Assembly (NCBI RefSeq): GCF_015351075.1
Contig: NZ_JADKRS010000005.1
Location: 189,577-253,576, forward strand
Reading direction: 5' to 3'
Origin: Clavibacter sp. VKM Ac-2873
Lineage (GTDB): Bacteria > Actinomycetota > Actinomycetes > Actinomycetales > Microbacteriaceae
Length of the DNA stretch: 64,000 nt
The translations under genes were made by a program, and so were the position numbers. Shown piece by piece: positions 16,570 through 25,293 of the stretch; the stretch's first letter is position 1; each line of letters starts with the position of its first letter. Below the pieces are notes generated by a model, which did not search any database, was not told the DNA's origin, and worked only from the letters and a program-made list of their open reading frames with translations.

Positions 16570-17157
16570 ATGGACACCATCGACTGGACCACCGGCTCCT
16601 GGACGAACGCGCCCGCCCACGTGGCGATGGCGGACGACGGGATGCGGGTCACCGCCGTCGAGGGGAGCGACGCCTGGCGCATCACCTCCTACGGCTTCGT
16701 GCACGACACGGAGCACGCCCTCCTCGCGCCGTTCGCCCCGGGCACGGCAATGGAGGTGTCGTTCCGGCTCGACTTCTCCGCCCAGTTCGACCAGGCCGGC
16801 GTCTTCGTGCGCGTCGACGAGGCCACGTGGATCAAGGCCGGCGTCGAGCGCAGCGACGGGGAGGACGGCCTCGGCGCGGTCGTCACCCACGGGCGGTCGG
16901 ACTGGTCGCTGGCGCCCGTCCCCGGGTGGCACGGCCGGCTCGTCACGATCCGCGCCAGCCGCTCCGGCGACGCGCTGACGGTCCGCGCCCGGGTGGACGA
17001 CGAGCCGTGGCGACTCGTGCGGGTGGCGCCCCTGGATCCCGATGCCGCCGTCACCGCGGGCCCGATGTGCTGCGCGCCGACGCGGGAGGGCCTCACCGTG
17101 CACTTCACCGCGTGGCGGATCGGGGCGGCGGACGCGGGCCTGCACCCGGAGGGCTAG
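16570..17157 (+). CDS. DUF1349 (concanavalin-like) protein
   Basis: 195-aa soluble protein of the DUF1349 type, a beta-sandwich resembling the LamG/concanavalin fold. Typical segments include GFVHDTEHALLAPF, FSAQFDQAGVFVRVDEATWIK, GVERSDG and PMCCAPTREGLTVHF. No signal peptide is visible, so it is probably cytoplasmic. The biochemical role of the family is unclear (carbohydrate binding or hydrolysis has been suggested). It shares a promoter-operator region with the acetyltransferase-TetR operon, suggesting a linked sugar-related role. Confidence 0.85.
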   Translation: MDTIDWTTGSWTNAPAHVAMADDGMRVTAVEGSDAWRITSYGFVHDTEHALLAPFAPGTAMEVSFRLDFSAQFDQAGVFVRVDEATWIKAGVERSDGEDGLGAVVTHGRSDWSLAPVPGWHGRLVTIRASRSGDALTVRARVDDEPWRLVRVAPLDPDAAVTAGPMCCAPTREGLTVHFTAWRIGAADAGLHPEG

Positions 17158-17215
17158 GCGGTTCAGGCGGGGATCACCTGCTGGGTCGCCGGCGCTGCCG
17201 CCGATGGGCGTGCGG

Positions 17216-18184
17216 TCACCACCAGAACGGGGGCTGCGTCACGTACGGGCTCTCGAGCCGGGCGACCTCGTCGTCGGTCAGCTCCAGGTCCAGCGCGGCG
17301 ACGGCGTCGGTGAGGTGATGGGGCTTCGTCGCCCCGATGACCGGCGCGGCGACCGTCGGGTTCCGCAGCACCCAGGCGAGCGCGACGCGGGCCATCGGCA
17401 CCCCGCGCTCGGCGGCGACCTGCTCGACCGCGTCGATGACGGGGCCGTCGGCGTCGGTGTCGAAGGCCTCGGCGACCCTGTCGTTCTGCGATCGCGCGGT
17501 GGTCGCGCCGCGCGGCCGGGTGAGCCGGCCCTTGCCGTTGGGGGAGTACGGCGTGAGGCCGACGCCGGTGTCGGCGCAGAGCGGGATCATCTCGCGCTCC
17601 TCCTCGCGCTTGAGGAGGTTGTACTGGTCCTGCATCGCGGCGAAGCCCGTCCACCCGTTGACCGCCGCGGCACGCTGCAGCTTCGCGAACTGCCACGCGT
17701 GCATGGACGAGGCGCCGAGGTAGCGGACCTTCCCCGCGCGGACGACGTCGTCGAGCGCCTGCATCGTCTCCTCGACGGGAGTCTCCGGGTCGAAGCGGTG
17801 CAGGTAGTGGACGTCGATGTGGTCCGTGCCGAGCCGGCGCAGCGAGGCGTCGACCTGCTCGAGGATCGCGGCCCGCGACAGGCCGGATCCGCCGGGCCCG
17901 TCGTGCATGCGCCCGGACACCTTCGTCGCGAGCACGATGTCCTCGCGCCGGGAGAAGCGGCGGATCGCCCGGCCCACGTACTCCTCGCTCGTGCCCTGCT
18001 GGTACACGTTGGCGGTGTCCCAGAACGTGATGCCGAGCTCGACCGCCTGGCGGAAGAAGGGCGCCGACGCGTCCTCGTCCATGGTCCAGGAGTGCATGCC
18101 CCGGGTGGGATCGCCGTACGTCATGCAGCCGAGGGCGAGGCGGCTCACCTGGAGGCCGGTGCTGCCGAGTCGGGTGTGCTCCAT
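17216..18184 (-). CDS. Aldo/keto reductase
   Basis: 322-aa NADPH-dependent aldo/keto reductase. It begins MEHTRLGSTGLQVSRLALGC and shows the catalytic tetrad regions: Asp/Tyr in WDTANVYQQGTSEE, Lys in VLATKVSG, His in VHYLHRFDP. The NADPH-binding segment follows near PVIGATKPHHL. It resembles the YajO/Tas-like oxidoreductase group; the substrate is unknown. Start ATG 18184 has a strong AAGGAGC site. It converges with the DUF1349 gene over a 58-nt gap. Confidence 0.92.
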   Translation of the reverse strand: MEHTRLGSTGLQVSRLALGCMTYGDPTRGMHSWTMDEDASAPFFRQAVELGITFWDTANVYQQGTSEEYVGRAIRRFSRREDIVLATKVSGRMHDGPGGSGLSRAAILEQVDASLRRLGTDHIDVHYLHRFDPETPVEETMQALDDVVRAGKVRYLGASSMHAWQFAKLQRAAAVNGWTGFAAMQDQYNLLKREEEREMIPLCADTGVGLTPYSPNGKGRLTRPRGATTARSQNDRVAEAFDTDADGPVIDAVEQVAAERGVPMARVALAWVLRNPTVAAPVIGATKPHHLTDAVAALDLELTDDEVARLESPYVTQPPFWW

Positions 18185-18372
18185 GTGCCTGCTCCTTCGC
18201 GGTGTCCCCTCCACGTTACGGCGCGGGCGCGGCGACCAGGGTGGCGCCGGCGTCCATGGACGATCGGCGCCTGGAGGACGGGCCCGCAGGGACGCCCTCC
18301 GCGTCACGCCGTCGATGACGTGCGCGGGGCCCGGAGGTGGGGGCGATCCCGATCCCGGGGGATGATGGATCC

Positions 18373-18582
18373 ATGACCACTGACGTCGACTACGACCAGA
18401 TCGTCCGCGACTCCACCGAGCAGCTGCAGAAGAAGTTCCCCGAGCACTCCGAGGCCGAGCTCCGGACGGTGGTGGAGGAGGAGCTGGCGACGCTCAAGGA
18501 CGCGACCGTGCAGGACTACCTCTCCGTCCTCACCGTGCGCGCCGCCCGCAAGCGCGTGAAGGCGCAGGGCCGCGCCGACTGA
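18373..18582 (+). CDS. Small three-helix-bundle protein
   Basis: 69-aa acidic, all-helical protein (DYDQIVRDSTEQLQKKFPEH, then ELRTVVEEELATL) that fits the small actinobacterial three-helix dimerisation-domain type. No catalytic residues or signal peptide. Function unknown. It sits alone, with 222 nt before the next, convergent gene; that gap holds G/C-rich inverted repeats but no recognisable feature. Confidence 0.75.
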   Translation: MTTDVDYDQIVRDSTEQLQKKFPEHSEAELRTVVEEELATLKDATVQDYLSVLTVRAARKRVKAQGRAD

Positions 18583-18804
18583 CCCCCCCTTCTGGGCTCT
18601 GCCCCGACATCCGGATGCGCCTACGGTGAAGACGCGTCGACGGGCCAAGAGGGGCCCTGGCGTTCGGCACCACCAGATGGACCCGGCCCGGACCCCGCCG
18701 GTGGCGGGCTCGACCTCCCCCGATGGCGGGCCCGCCGGCCCTGGTGCCGGGAGCGGCGGCGCGGTCGCCCCCCCGAGGTGCGGGCATCGCGGGACGCAGG
18801 CGGG

Positions 18805-19713
18805 TCAGGGCGCGGGCAGCGCCACCAGCCACGCATCCACCGCGTCCTCGCGCTCGACGCGGAACCCCGCCCGCTCGTAGAGCCGGCGCGCCGCGCTGCC
18901 CTGGAGCACGTCGAGGCGGAACGGGCGGCCGTCGTCGTGCCGGTCCATGAGATCGCGCAGCACCTCGCCGCCGATCCCCACGCCCTGCAGCGCCGGATCC
19001 AGGTAGAAGTGCTCGATCCAGTGCGCGTCGGGCTCGTCGCGGCGGGCGATGAGGCCCGCGTCGCGGCCGCCGACGCTGATCACCCAGGTGCGCTCGGGCG
19101 CCCACCTGTCGAGGAAGCGGCGGCGGGCGCGCGTCCGGTCCCAGCGGCCGAGCCGCTCGAGGTCGTCGCGGAGGACGTCGGCGCGCAGGTCGGCCATCCA
19201 GGCGGCGTCGCCAGGGAGGGCAGGGCGGAGGATCCACCGGGGGAGCGGCCCGGGGTCCACGCGCAGGTCCCGCTCCATGCAGACGCTCGTCGGATCCGCC
19301 GCGTACGGCCCGAACCGCGGCACGTGCCGGTAGCCGCCGCGCTCGTACATGGCGATGGCGGCGGTCTGCGGCAGGCCGGTCTCGAGGCGCATGGTCGTCG
19401 CCCCGAACGCGCGGGCCCGCTCCTCGGCGGCGACCAGGAGCGCGCGTCCGACGCCGAGGCCGCGCGCCGCATCCGTGACGAACACGCGCTTCAGCTCCGC
19501 GGATCCGTCGCCCACGTCGACGACCGCCGCCGTGCCGAGCGCGCGGCCGTCGTTCCGCGCGACGAGGAACGTGACGCCGGGCCGCTCGAGGTCGCCGACG
19601 TCGAGCGCGTGGTAGTTCTCGGCCGGGTAGAGGGCGAGCGCGAAGTCGTCGGCCTGTCGCAGCAGCGGCAGCACGTCGTCCTGGCGGGGGGACTCCGGGG
19701 TGACGGTGGGCAC
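18805..19713 (-). CDS. Tandem GNAT-domain acetyltransferase
   Basis: 302-aa protein made of two GNAT domains in one chain. The first (about 1-150) has the acetyl-CoA loop in [20 protein letters not shown] and ends [19 protein letters not shown]. The second (about 160-302) has [20 protein letters not shown] and [17 protein letters not shown]. Both retain the R/QxxGxG/A motif, so both may be active, or one may be structural. Start GTG 19713 follows a TACGCT box by 5 nt, suggesting a leaderless transcript. Substrates unknown. Confidence 0.88.
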   Translation of the reverse strand: MPTVTPESPRQDDVLPLLRQADDFALALYPAENYHALDVGDLERPGVTFLVARNDGRALGTAAVVDVGDGSAELKRVFVTDAARGLGVGRALLVAAEERARAFGATTMRLETGLPQTAAIAMYERGGYRHVPRFGPYAADPTSVCMERDLRVDPGPLPRWILRPALPGDAAWMADLRADVLRDDLERLGRWDRTRARRRFLDRWAPERTWVISVGGRDAGLIARRDEPDAHWIEHFYLDPALQGVGIGGEVLRDLMDRHDDGRPFRLDVLQGSAARRLYERAGFRVEREDAVDAWLVALPAP

Positions 19714-19844
19714 ACCCCAGCGTAGGACGGGCCCCCGGTGGAGATGCCGAGGACCGGTGCCGCCCGCCGGTCATCTCGCGATGCGCACCCCGCGCGGCGA
19801 CGGCACGGCCGTCCGTCGCCCGCGCAGGCCGCTCGGTGCCGCCG

Positions 19845-20495
19845 TCAGCGCAGGTCCTTCGGGAGCCCGCGCTCGAGACGCAGCTTCTGGGCGCGACGCT
19901 CGACGACGTACAGCCGCCACGACCACGGCACGACCGCGAACGTGACGGCGCCGAAGAACCACTCCACGGGGGTCAGCGTCGTCGCGTCGGCGGGTCGGGC
20001 GATGATCCCCGCCTCCTGTGCGATCACGATGCCGACCAGGACGAGCACGAACGACATCCACACGGTGAGGGCGATCGAGATCACGAGCAGCCCGCCGGCG
20101 GAGTTCACGGGCTCGACCGCGCTGCCGACGCTGCCCTTGTAGACGCCGTACTCCTCGCGGGTGAGGCCGCGACGCGCGGCGTCCTCGGCCGCGAGCGAGG
20201 GTCGGCGGCGGCGAGGCGGACGCTCGACGCGGGTGACCGGGTCCGCGTGAGGCGCGCGGGGGATCCCGCGGGCGTCTCGGCGCAGCCGCACGGCCCGGAC
20301 CACCGACAGCACGAGCAGCCCGGCCGGTCCGAGGAACGCCAGGGCGAAGGGGAGGAGCAGGAGCCACCGGAGCGAGGGCGCTGCCACGTCGAAGATGCCG
20401 CCCGCGAGGACGATCATCGCGAGGAAGACGACCGGCATCGCGAGCAGCGGCCAGATCCAGGCGAGGTGCCGACGGCGGGGCGTGGTGGCGTTCAC
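19845..20495 (-). CDS. Four-helix membrane protein, uncharacterised
   Basis: 216-aa membrane protein from GTG 20495 (ribosome site GGGAGGAT upstream). Two N-terminal helices ([20 protein letters not shown] and [20 protein letters not shown]) are followed by a basic cytoplasmic loop containing [20 protein letters not shown]. Two more helices come next ([20 protein letters not shown] and [15 protein letters not shown]), then a charged tail. No family recognised. Nothing in the context indicates a role. Confidence 0.8.
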   Translation of the reverse strand: MNATTPRRRHLAWIWPLLAMPVVFLAMIVLAGGIFDVAAPSLRWLLLLPFALAFLGPAGLLVLSVVRAVRLRRDARGIPRAPHADPVTRVERPPRRRRPSLAAEDAARRGLTREEYGVYKGSVGSAVEPVNSAGGLLVISIALTVWMSFVLVLVGIVIAQEAGIIARPADATTLTPVEWFFGAVTFAVVPWSWRLYVVERRAQKLRLERGLPKDLR

Positions 20496-20663
20496 GCGCC
20501 GATCCTCCCATCGGGGCAGCCCCGGGTCGATGCCCCCGAGCGCGGGAGCCGCGACGGCGTCCCGGCCTCGGGCGTCGCACGCCGCCGATGGATACGCTGG
20601 ACCGGTGCCACGCGGACGAGGCCAGGAGCCCTCCGCGACAGGCGCCCGACCGTGAGGAAGAGC

Positions 20664-22214
20664 ATGCAGATCCACCGCGTCCGCGTCCACCGCAGCGACG
20701 AGGCCCTGCCTCCCGGGGAGCAGCTGGCGGGGCGCATCGCCGCCGTCGCCGCCGACCCGGTCGAGGTCGACGCCGAGGTCACCGGGATGATCGTCAACCG
20801 CATCATCGACAACGCGGCCGTCGCGACCGCCTCGCTCACCCGCGCGCCCGTCGTCGCGGCGCGCGCGCAGGCCCTCGCGCACGGGCCGTCCACGGGCGGC
20901 GCGGGCGCGACCGTCGTGGGCGCGGATCCCGCCACCCGCGTCAGCGCCGAGTGGGCGGCCTGGGCGAACGGCGTGGCCGTGCGCGAGCTCGACTACCACG
21001 ACACGTTCCTCGCCGCCGAGTACTCGCACCCGGGCGACAACATCCCGCCGATCCTCGCGGCCGCGCAGCACGCCGCAGCCGGAGGCCGGCCCGACGGCCG
21101 CGCGCTCACGGGCGCCGACGTGATCCGCGGCATCGCGACCGGCTACGAGATCCAGGTGGACCTCGTGAAGGCCATCAGCCTGCACGCCCACAAGATCGAC
21201 CACGTCGCGCACCTCGGCCCGTCGGCCGCCGCCGGCATCGGCACGCTCCTCGGCCTCGACGAGGGCACCGTGTTCCAGGCGATCGGGCAGGCACTGCACA
21301 CCACGACCGCCACGCGCCAGTCGCGCAAGGGCGCGATCAGCACGTGGAAGGCGCACGCGCCCGCCTTCGCCGGGAAGATGGCCGTCGAGGCGATCGACCG
21401 GGCGATGCGCGGCCAGACCAGCCCCACCCCCATCTACGAGGGCGAGGACGGCGTGATCGCGTGGCTGCTCGACGGCCCCGACGCCACCTACGAGGTGCCG
21501 CTGCCCGCGCCCGGGGAGGCCAAGCGGGCGATCCTCGACACGTACACGAAGGAGCACTCGGCCGAGTACCAGGCGCAGGCGTGGATCGACCTCGCCCGCC
21601 GGCTGCACCACGCGCACCCCGTGCTCGCGGACGCGGACGCCATCGACCGCGTCCTCATCCACTCGTCGCACCACACGCACGTCGTCATCGGATCCGGCGC
21701 GAACGACCCGCAGAAGTACGACCCGCGCGCCAGCCGCGAGACGCTCGACCACTCGATCCCGTACATCTTCACCGTCGCGCTGCAGGACGGCGCCTGGCAC
21801 CACGTCGACTCGTACGCGCCCGAGCGCGCCGGCCGCCCCGACACGGTGGACCTCTGGCGCCGCGTCACGACCACCGAGGACCCGGAGTGGACCCGCAGGT
21901 ACCACTCCATGGACCCGGCCGAGAAGGCGTTCGGCGGCCGGGTGGAGATCCGCCTGACGGACGGCTCGACCATAGTCGACGAGATCGCCGTCGCCGACGC
22001 GCACCCGCTCGGCGCCCGGCCGTTCGCGCGGGCCGACTACGTCGCCAAGCTCCGCACGCTCGCCGACGGCGTGCTCGAGGACCGCGAGGTCGACCGCTTC
22101 CTCGCCCTCGTCGAGCGCCTGCCCGAGCTCACCGCCGACGAGCTCGCCGGCCTCACCGTGACCGCCCGGCCGGGCCTCCTCGACGGCGCCGGCTCCCCGA
22201 AGGGACTCCTCTAG
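20664..22214 (+). CDS. prpD: 2-Methylcitrate dehydratase (MmgE/PrpD family)
   Basis: 516-aa MmgE/PrpD enzyme of the methylcitrate cycle, which dehydrates 2-methylcitrate to 2-methylaconitate during propionyl-CoA breakdown. Family segments include [20 protein letters not shown] (residues about 105-125), [20 protein letters not shown] and [23 protein letters not shown] 20664 was chosen; an in-frame GTG lies 12 nt upstream. Its last base overlaps the prpB start, forming an operon. A third cycle gene, prpC, is not adjacent but at 46816. Confidence 0.93.
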   Translation: MQIHRVRVHRSDEALPPGEQLAGRIAAVAADPVEVDAEVTGMIVNRIIDNAAVATASLTRAPVVAARAQALAHGPSTGGAGATVVGADPATRVSAEWAAWANGVAVRELDYHDTFLAAEYSHPGDNIPPILAAAQHAAAGGRPDGRALTGADVIRGIATGYEIQVDLVKAISLHAHKIDHVAHLGPSAAAGIGTLLGLDEGTVFQAIGQALHTTTATRQSRKGAISTWKAHAPAFAGKMAVEAIDRAMRGQTSPTPIYEGEDGVIAWLLDGPDATYEVPLPAPGEAKRAILDTYTKEHSAEYQAQAWIDLARRLHHAHPVLADADAIDRVLIHSSHHTHVVIGSGANDPQKYDPRASRETLDHSIPYIFTVALQDGAWHHVDSYAPERAGRPDTVDLWRRVTTTEDPEWTRRYHSMDPAEKAFGGRVEIRLTDGSTIVDEIAVADAHPLGARPFARADYVAKLRTLADGVLEDREVDRFLALVERLPELTADELAGLTVTARPGLLDGAGSPKGLL

Positions 22215-23128
22215 TGCTGCACTCGACCCTCACCTCCGCCGCCAAGCGCCGCGCCTTCCGGGAGCGGCTCGCAAGCGGGGAGCTGCTCCGGATGCCCGGC
22301 GCGTTCAACCCGCTGTCGGCCCGCCTCATCCAGGACAAGGGCATGGACGGCGTCTACATCTCCGGCGCCGTGCTCTCCGCGGATCTCGGCCTGCCGGACA
22401 TCGGCCTCACCACCCTCACGGAGGTGGCCGGGCGCTCGCAGCAGATCGCGCGCGTGACGGACCTGCCGTGCCTCGTGGACGCCGACACCGGCTTCGGGGA
22501 GCCGATGAACGTCGCGCGCACCGTGCAGATGCTCGAGGACGCCGGGGTCGCGGGCCTCCACATCGAGGACCAGGTGAACCCCAAGCGCTGCGGGCACCTC
22601 GACGGCAAGCAGGTGGTGGACGAGTCGACCGCGCTGAAGCGGATCCGCGCGGCCGTCGACGCCCGCCGCGACCCCGACCTGCTGGTCATGGCCCGCACCG
22701 ACGTGCGCGGCGTCGACGGCATGGCCGCTGCCGTCGACCGCGCGCGCGCGCTCGTGGACGCCGGCGCCGACGCGATCTTCCCCGAGGCGATGGCCGACCT
22801 CGCCGAGTTCGAGGCGATGCGCGCCGCGGTGGACGTGCCGATGCTCGCCAACATGACCGAGTTCGGGAAGAGCGAGCTGTTCACGACGCAGCAACTCGCC
22901 GACGTGGGCGTCAACATCGTCATCTACCCGGTGTCGCTGCTGCGCCTCGCGATGGGCGCCGCCGAGCGGGGCCTCGACGCGATCCTGGAGGAGGGCACGC
23001 TCGCCGGGAAGGTGCCGGAGATGCAGACCCGCGCGCGCCTCTACGAGCTCCTCGACTACGCGGGCTACAGCGCGTTCGACGAGGACGTCTTCACCTTCAC
23101 GCTGGAGGGGAACCGCGGCGGGGCGTGA
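22214..23128 (+). CDS. prpB: Methylisocitrate lyase
   Basis: 304-aa isocitrate-lyase/PEP-mutase-superfamily enzyme that splits 2-methylisocitrate into pyruvate and succinate. Markers: RMPGAFNPLSARLIQDKGMD, metal-binding DADTGFGE near residue 92, catalytic loop Cys in VNPKRCGHLDGK near residue 123, and ANMTEFGKSELFTTQQL. The KRCGH loop separates it from the PEP mutase at 42146. The GTG start shares a base with the prpD stop (TAGTG). Confidence 0.94.
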   Translation: MLHSTLTSAAKRRAFRERLASGELLRMPGAFNPLSARLIQDKGMDGVYISGAVLSADLGLPDIGLTTLTEVAGRSQQIARVTDLPCLVDADTGFGEPMNVARTVQMLEDAGVAGLHIEDQVNPKRCGHLDGKQVVDESTALKRIRAAVDARRDPDLLVMARTDVRGVDGMAAAVDRARALVDAGADAIFPEAMADLAEFEAMRAAVDVPMLANMTEFGKSELFTTQQLADVGVNIVIYPVSLLRLAMGAAERGLDAILEEGTLAGKVPEMQTRARLYELLDYAGYSAFDEDVFTFTLEGNRGGA

Positions 23129-23150
23129 TCACTGGTCGCGGTCCCGTCCC

Positions 23151-24308
23151 TCAGCGCAGAGCCGCCGCCTCGTAGTCCGGGAGGTCGAGGCCAGCCGAGG
23201 CGGGCCGGGTGACGAGGCGCATGAGCGGCGCCGCGAGGGCGAGCGTCGAGAACGCCGTGTTGCGGGCGAGGATCCCCAGCCGGGTCGCGGGGGCGAGGAG
23301 CCGGCCGGCGTTCACCTTCTGCGAGACGGACGAGTAGCCGCGGAACCGCTCCTCGTACGCGGCGTACGCCGTGGCGTGGTCGCCGTCGGCCCCCAGCAGC
23401 TCGCCCGCCAGCACGTACGCGCCCACCAGCGCGAGCCCGGTGCCGTAGCCGCCGAGCGCATTGCCGTAGGCGGAGTCGCCGACGAGCGCCACCCTGCCGG
23501 AGCTGAAGCGGTCGGTCGTCACGCGGCTGATGGAGTCCATGTGGAAGCTGTCCGCGGCCGAGATCATGTCGATCAGCTCCGGGATCCGCCAACCGCCGCC
23601 CGCGTACGCCCGCGCGACCTGCGCCTTCCGCGCGGCCGTGTCGTCGCCGACCGCGGGCAGGGACTCGGACGCGAACACGAGGAAGGCGGGCGCCTTGCCG
23701 CCGCCGAGCGCGATCATCCGGCCGGGCTCGTTGTACATGGCGTCCTCATCGCCCGCGTCGATGTCCGCCAGCACGTAGTAGTGGCCGAGGTGCCGGACGT
23801 AGTCCTCCTCGGGTCCGAAGGCGAGGCGCCGGACGGTCGAGTGGATCCCGTCGGCGCCGATCACGAGGTCGAAGGTCCGCGGCTCCGCGCGTGCGAAGGT
23901 CACGTCCACGCCGTCGGGACCGTCCACGAGCGACGTGATCGTGTCGTCGAACAGGTGCTCGCAGGTGTCCGCCGTGCGTGCGTGCAGGATCCGGGCGAGG
24001 TCGCCGCGCGGGATGTTGATCTGCCCGCCCGCGAACTCCCCGGGCACCACGCCGATGCGCTTCCCGGCCGCGTTCACGAGGATCCCGTCGCCCTCGACCA
24101 CGCTCGCAGCCCGCACCTCGTCGAGGATGCCCATCCGCTCGAGGACGGCCAGGTGCACGGGCCCCTTGAAGTCGACGGCCTGGCCGCCGGGGCGGACCTC
24201 GCGGGCCTTCTCGACGACGGTCACCTCGAAGCCGTGCCGGTGGAGCCAGAAGGCGAGGGCGGGTCCGGCGATGCTGGCGCCGGAGATGAGGATGCGTCGG
24301 TTCTGCAT
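23151..24308 (-). CDS. FAD-dependent aromatic-hydroxylase-type monooxygenase
   Basis: 385-aa flavoprotein monooxygenase. The N-terminal FAD-binding Rossmann motif lies in ILISGASIAGPALAFWLHRH, the DG motif in LVIGADGIHSTVRRLAFG, and the GD motif in VALVGDSAYGNALGGYGTGL. These place it in the PHBH-like class A group related to antibiotic hydroxylases such as TetX. ATG 24308 follows GGAAGGAC and lies 5 nt after the stop of a TetR gene, so the two form an operon. It probably modifies a small aromatic or toxic compound sensed by that regulator. Confidence 0.9.
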   Translation of the reverse strand: MQNRRILISGASIAGPALAFWLHRHGFEVTVVEKAREVRPGGQAVDFKGPVHLAVLERMGILDEVRAASVVEGDGILVNAAGKRIGVVPGEFAGGQINIPRGDLARILHARTADTCEHLFDDTITSLVDGPDGVDVTFARAEPRTFDLVIGADGIHSTVRRLAFGPEEDYVRHLGHYYVLADIDAGDEDAMYNEPGRMIALGGGKAPAFLVFASESLPAVGDDTAARKAQVARAYAGGGWRIPELIDMISAADSFHMDSISRVTTDRFSSGRVALVGDSAYGNALGGYGTGLALVGAYVLAGELLGADGDHATAYAAYEERFRGYSSVSQKVNAGRLLAPATRLGILARNTAFSTLALAAPLMRLVTRPASAGLDLPDYEAAALR

Positions 24309-24313
24309 GGTGG

Positions 24314-24973
24314 TCAGTCCTTCCAAGATGTGCGGGGCCGGCCGGCGCGGTCGCGCAGGTCGGAGAAGGCGGCGTCGAGCTCGTCGAACGCCGCAGTCGC
24401 GGCCTCCGTCATCTCGGTGGCGGCGGCGTCCGTGACCACGCCGTCGTGGATTCGGGCGCCGATCATGTCGCTGATCGACTGGATCACCGACACCAGCGCC
24501 GCGGCGTGCGCGCGCACGACGACGGGGTGCAGGAGCGCGTCCGTCGCGAGGAGCGCGGCGGTGATCTCCTCCACCTGCCCTTCGCGCGCCTCGAGGGCGT
24601 AGCGGCGGAGCGCGGCGCTGCGGAGCGTCTGCGTGGGGAACTCGCCGCGGGCGATCGTGAGGTCGACAGCCCGGTAGCGCGCGATGTCCTCGTCGACCAG
24701 CTCGCGGAGCGCGGCTGCGGGGGTCCTGTCTGTGGCGCGCTCCCGGACCGCGCGGCCGTAGCGCTCGCGGATCCGGTCGGCCCGGTCGAGGACGAGCTCG
24801 TGCTTCGCGGGGAAGTAGTTGTAGACGGTCTGGTCGGAGACGTCGGCGGCACGGGCGACGTCGACGACCGCGACGGCGTCGTACCCGTGCTCGGCGAAGA
24901 GCCGGGCGGCCGCGTCCGCCAGCCGATCCCGTGTCTCCTGCTTCTTGCGGTCGCGAAGTCCCTGTTCCCTCAT
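24314..24973 (-). CDS. TetR-family regulator
   Basis: 219-aa TetR regulator with the helix-turn-helix visible at residues about 14-58 (RLADAAARLFAEHGYDAVAV, ARAADVSDQTVYNYFPAKHE). First gene of a two-gene operon with the FAD monooxygenase. ATG 24973 lies 6 nt after a TAGCCT -10 box whose -35 (TTGTGC) is 17 nt further upstream, so the mRNA is leaderless. A GAGCC/GGCTC inverted repeat surrounds the promoter and may be its own operator. Confidence 0.91.
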   Translation of the reverse strand: MREQGLRDRKKQETRDRLADAAARLFAEHGYDAVAVVDVARAADVSDQTVYNYFPAKHELVLDRADRIRERYGRAVRERATDRTPAAALRELVDEDIARYRAVDLTIARGEFPTQTLRSAALRRYALEAREGQVEEITAALLATDALLHPVVVRAHAAALVSVIQSISDMIGARIHDGVVTDAAATEMTEAATAAFDELDAAFSDLRDRAGRPRTSWKD

Positions 24974-24979
24974 GCTCAG

Positions 24980-25025
24980 AGGCTAGCGCCAGTCTTTGAG
25001 CCGCACAAACTTTTGATTAGGCTCA
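24980..25025 (-). promoter_or_regulatory. Leaderless TetR-monooxygenase promoter with inverted repeat
   Basis: On the minus strand: -35 TTGTGC (25003-25008), a 17-nt spacer, -10 TAGCCT (24980-24985), then 6 nt to the ATG. An imperfect palindrome, TTTGAGCC (24995-25002) against GGCTCA (25020-25025), brackets the -35 box. It sits in a locally AT-rich patch, as expected for an autoregulatory TetR operator. Confidence 0.6.
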
Positions 25026-25078
25026 GCAAACGACCTGCGCAGGGCGAGCCCGCTGAAGGGAGCCCGGAGCCGTCATCC

Positions 25079-25234
25079 TCAGTCGGGCGCGACGAGACGC
25101 CGGAGGGACCCGTCCAGCGCGAGGCCCAGCATCAGGACCGCCAGCAGGATCCCCATGGCGACAGACGTGAGGAAGCGCCCCACGCGGGTGACCGCGCGCA
25201 CCCCGCCGGATCGGGCGGCGGGGGCGGCGGGCAT
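25079..25234 (-). CDS. 51-aa single-span membrane peptide
   Basis: Short reading frame from ATG 25234 to TGA at 25079. An Ala/Arg-rich N-terminus is followed by one strong transmembrane segment (VAMGILLAVLMLGLALDG) and a short basic tail. A TAGCCT box (minus strand, 25241-25246) ends 6 nt before the ATG, the same leaderless arrangement used by neighbouring genes, which supports expression. It sits between the pnkp stop and the divergent region of the tetR gene. Function unknown. Confidence 0.6.
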   Translation of the reverse strand: MPAAPAARSGGVRAVTRVGRFLTSVAMGILLAVLMLGLALDGSLRRLVAPD

Positions 25235-25293
25235 CCCGCGAGGCTAGCCGTGGGCGGCCCGCGCGGCCCCGGAGCGTCCACACGCTCGCGGCG

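Noticed and set aside
22214-23128. A second PEP mutase
   Set aside because: The loop reads KRCGH, the methylisocitrate lyase signature, and it overlaps prpD.
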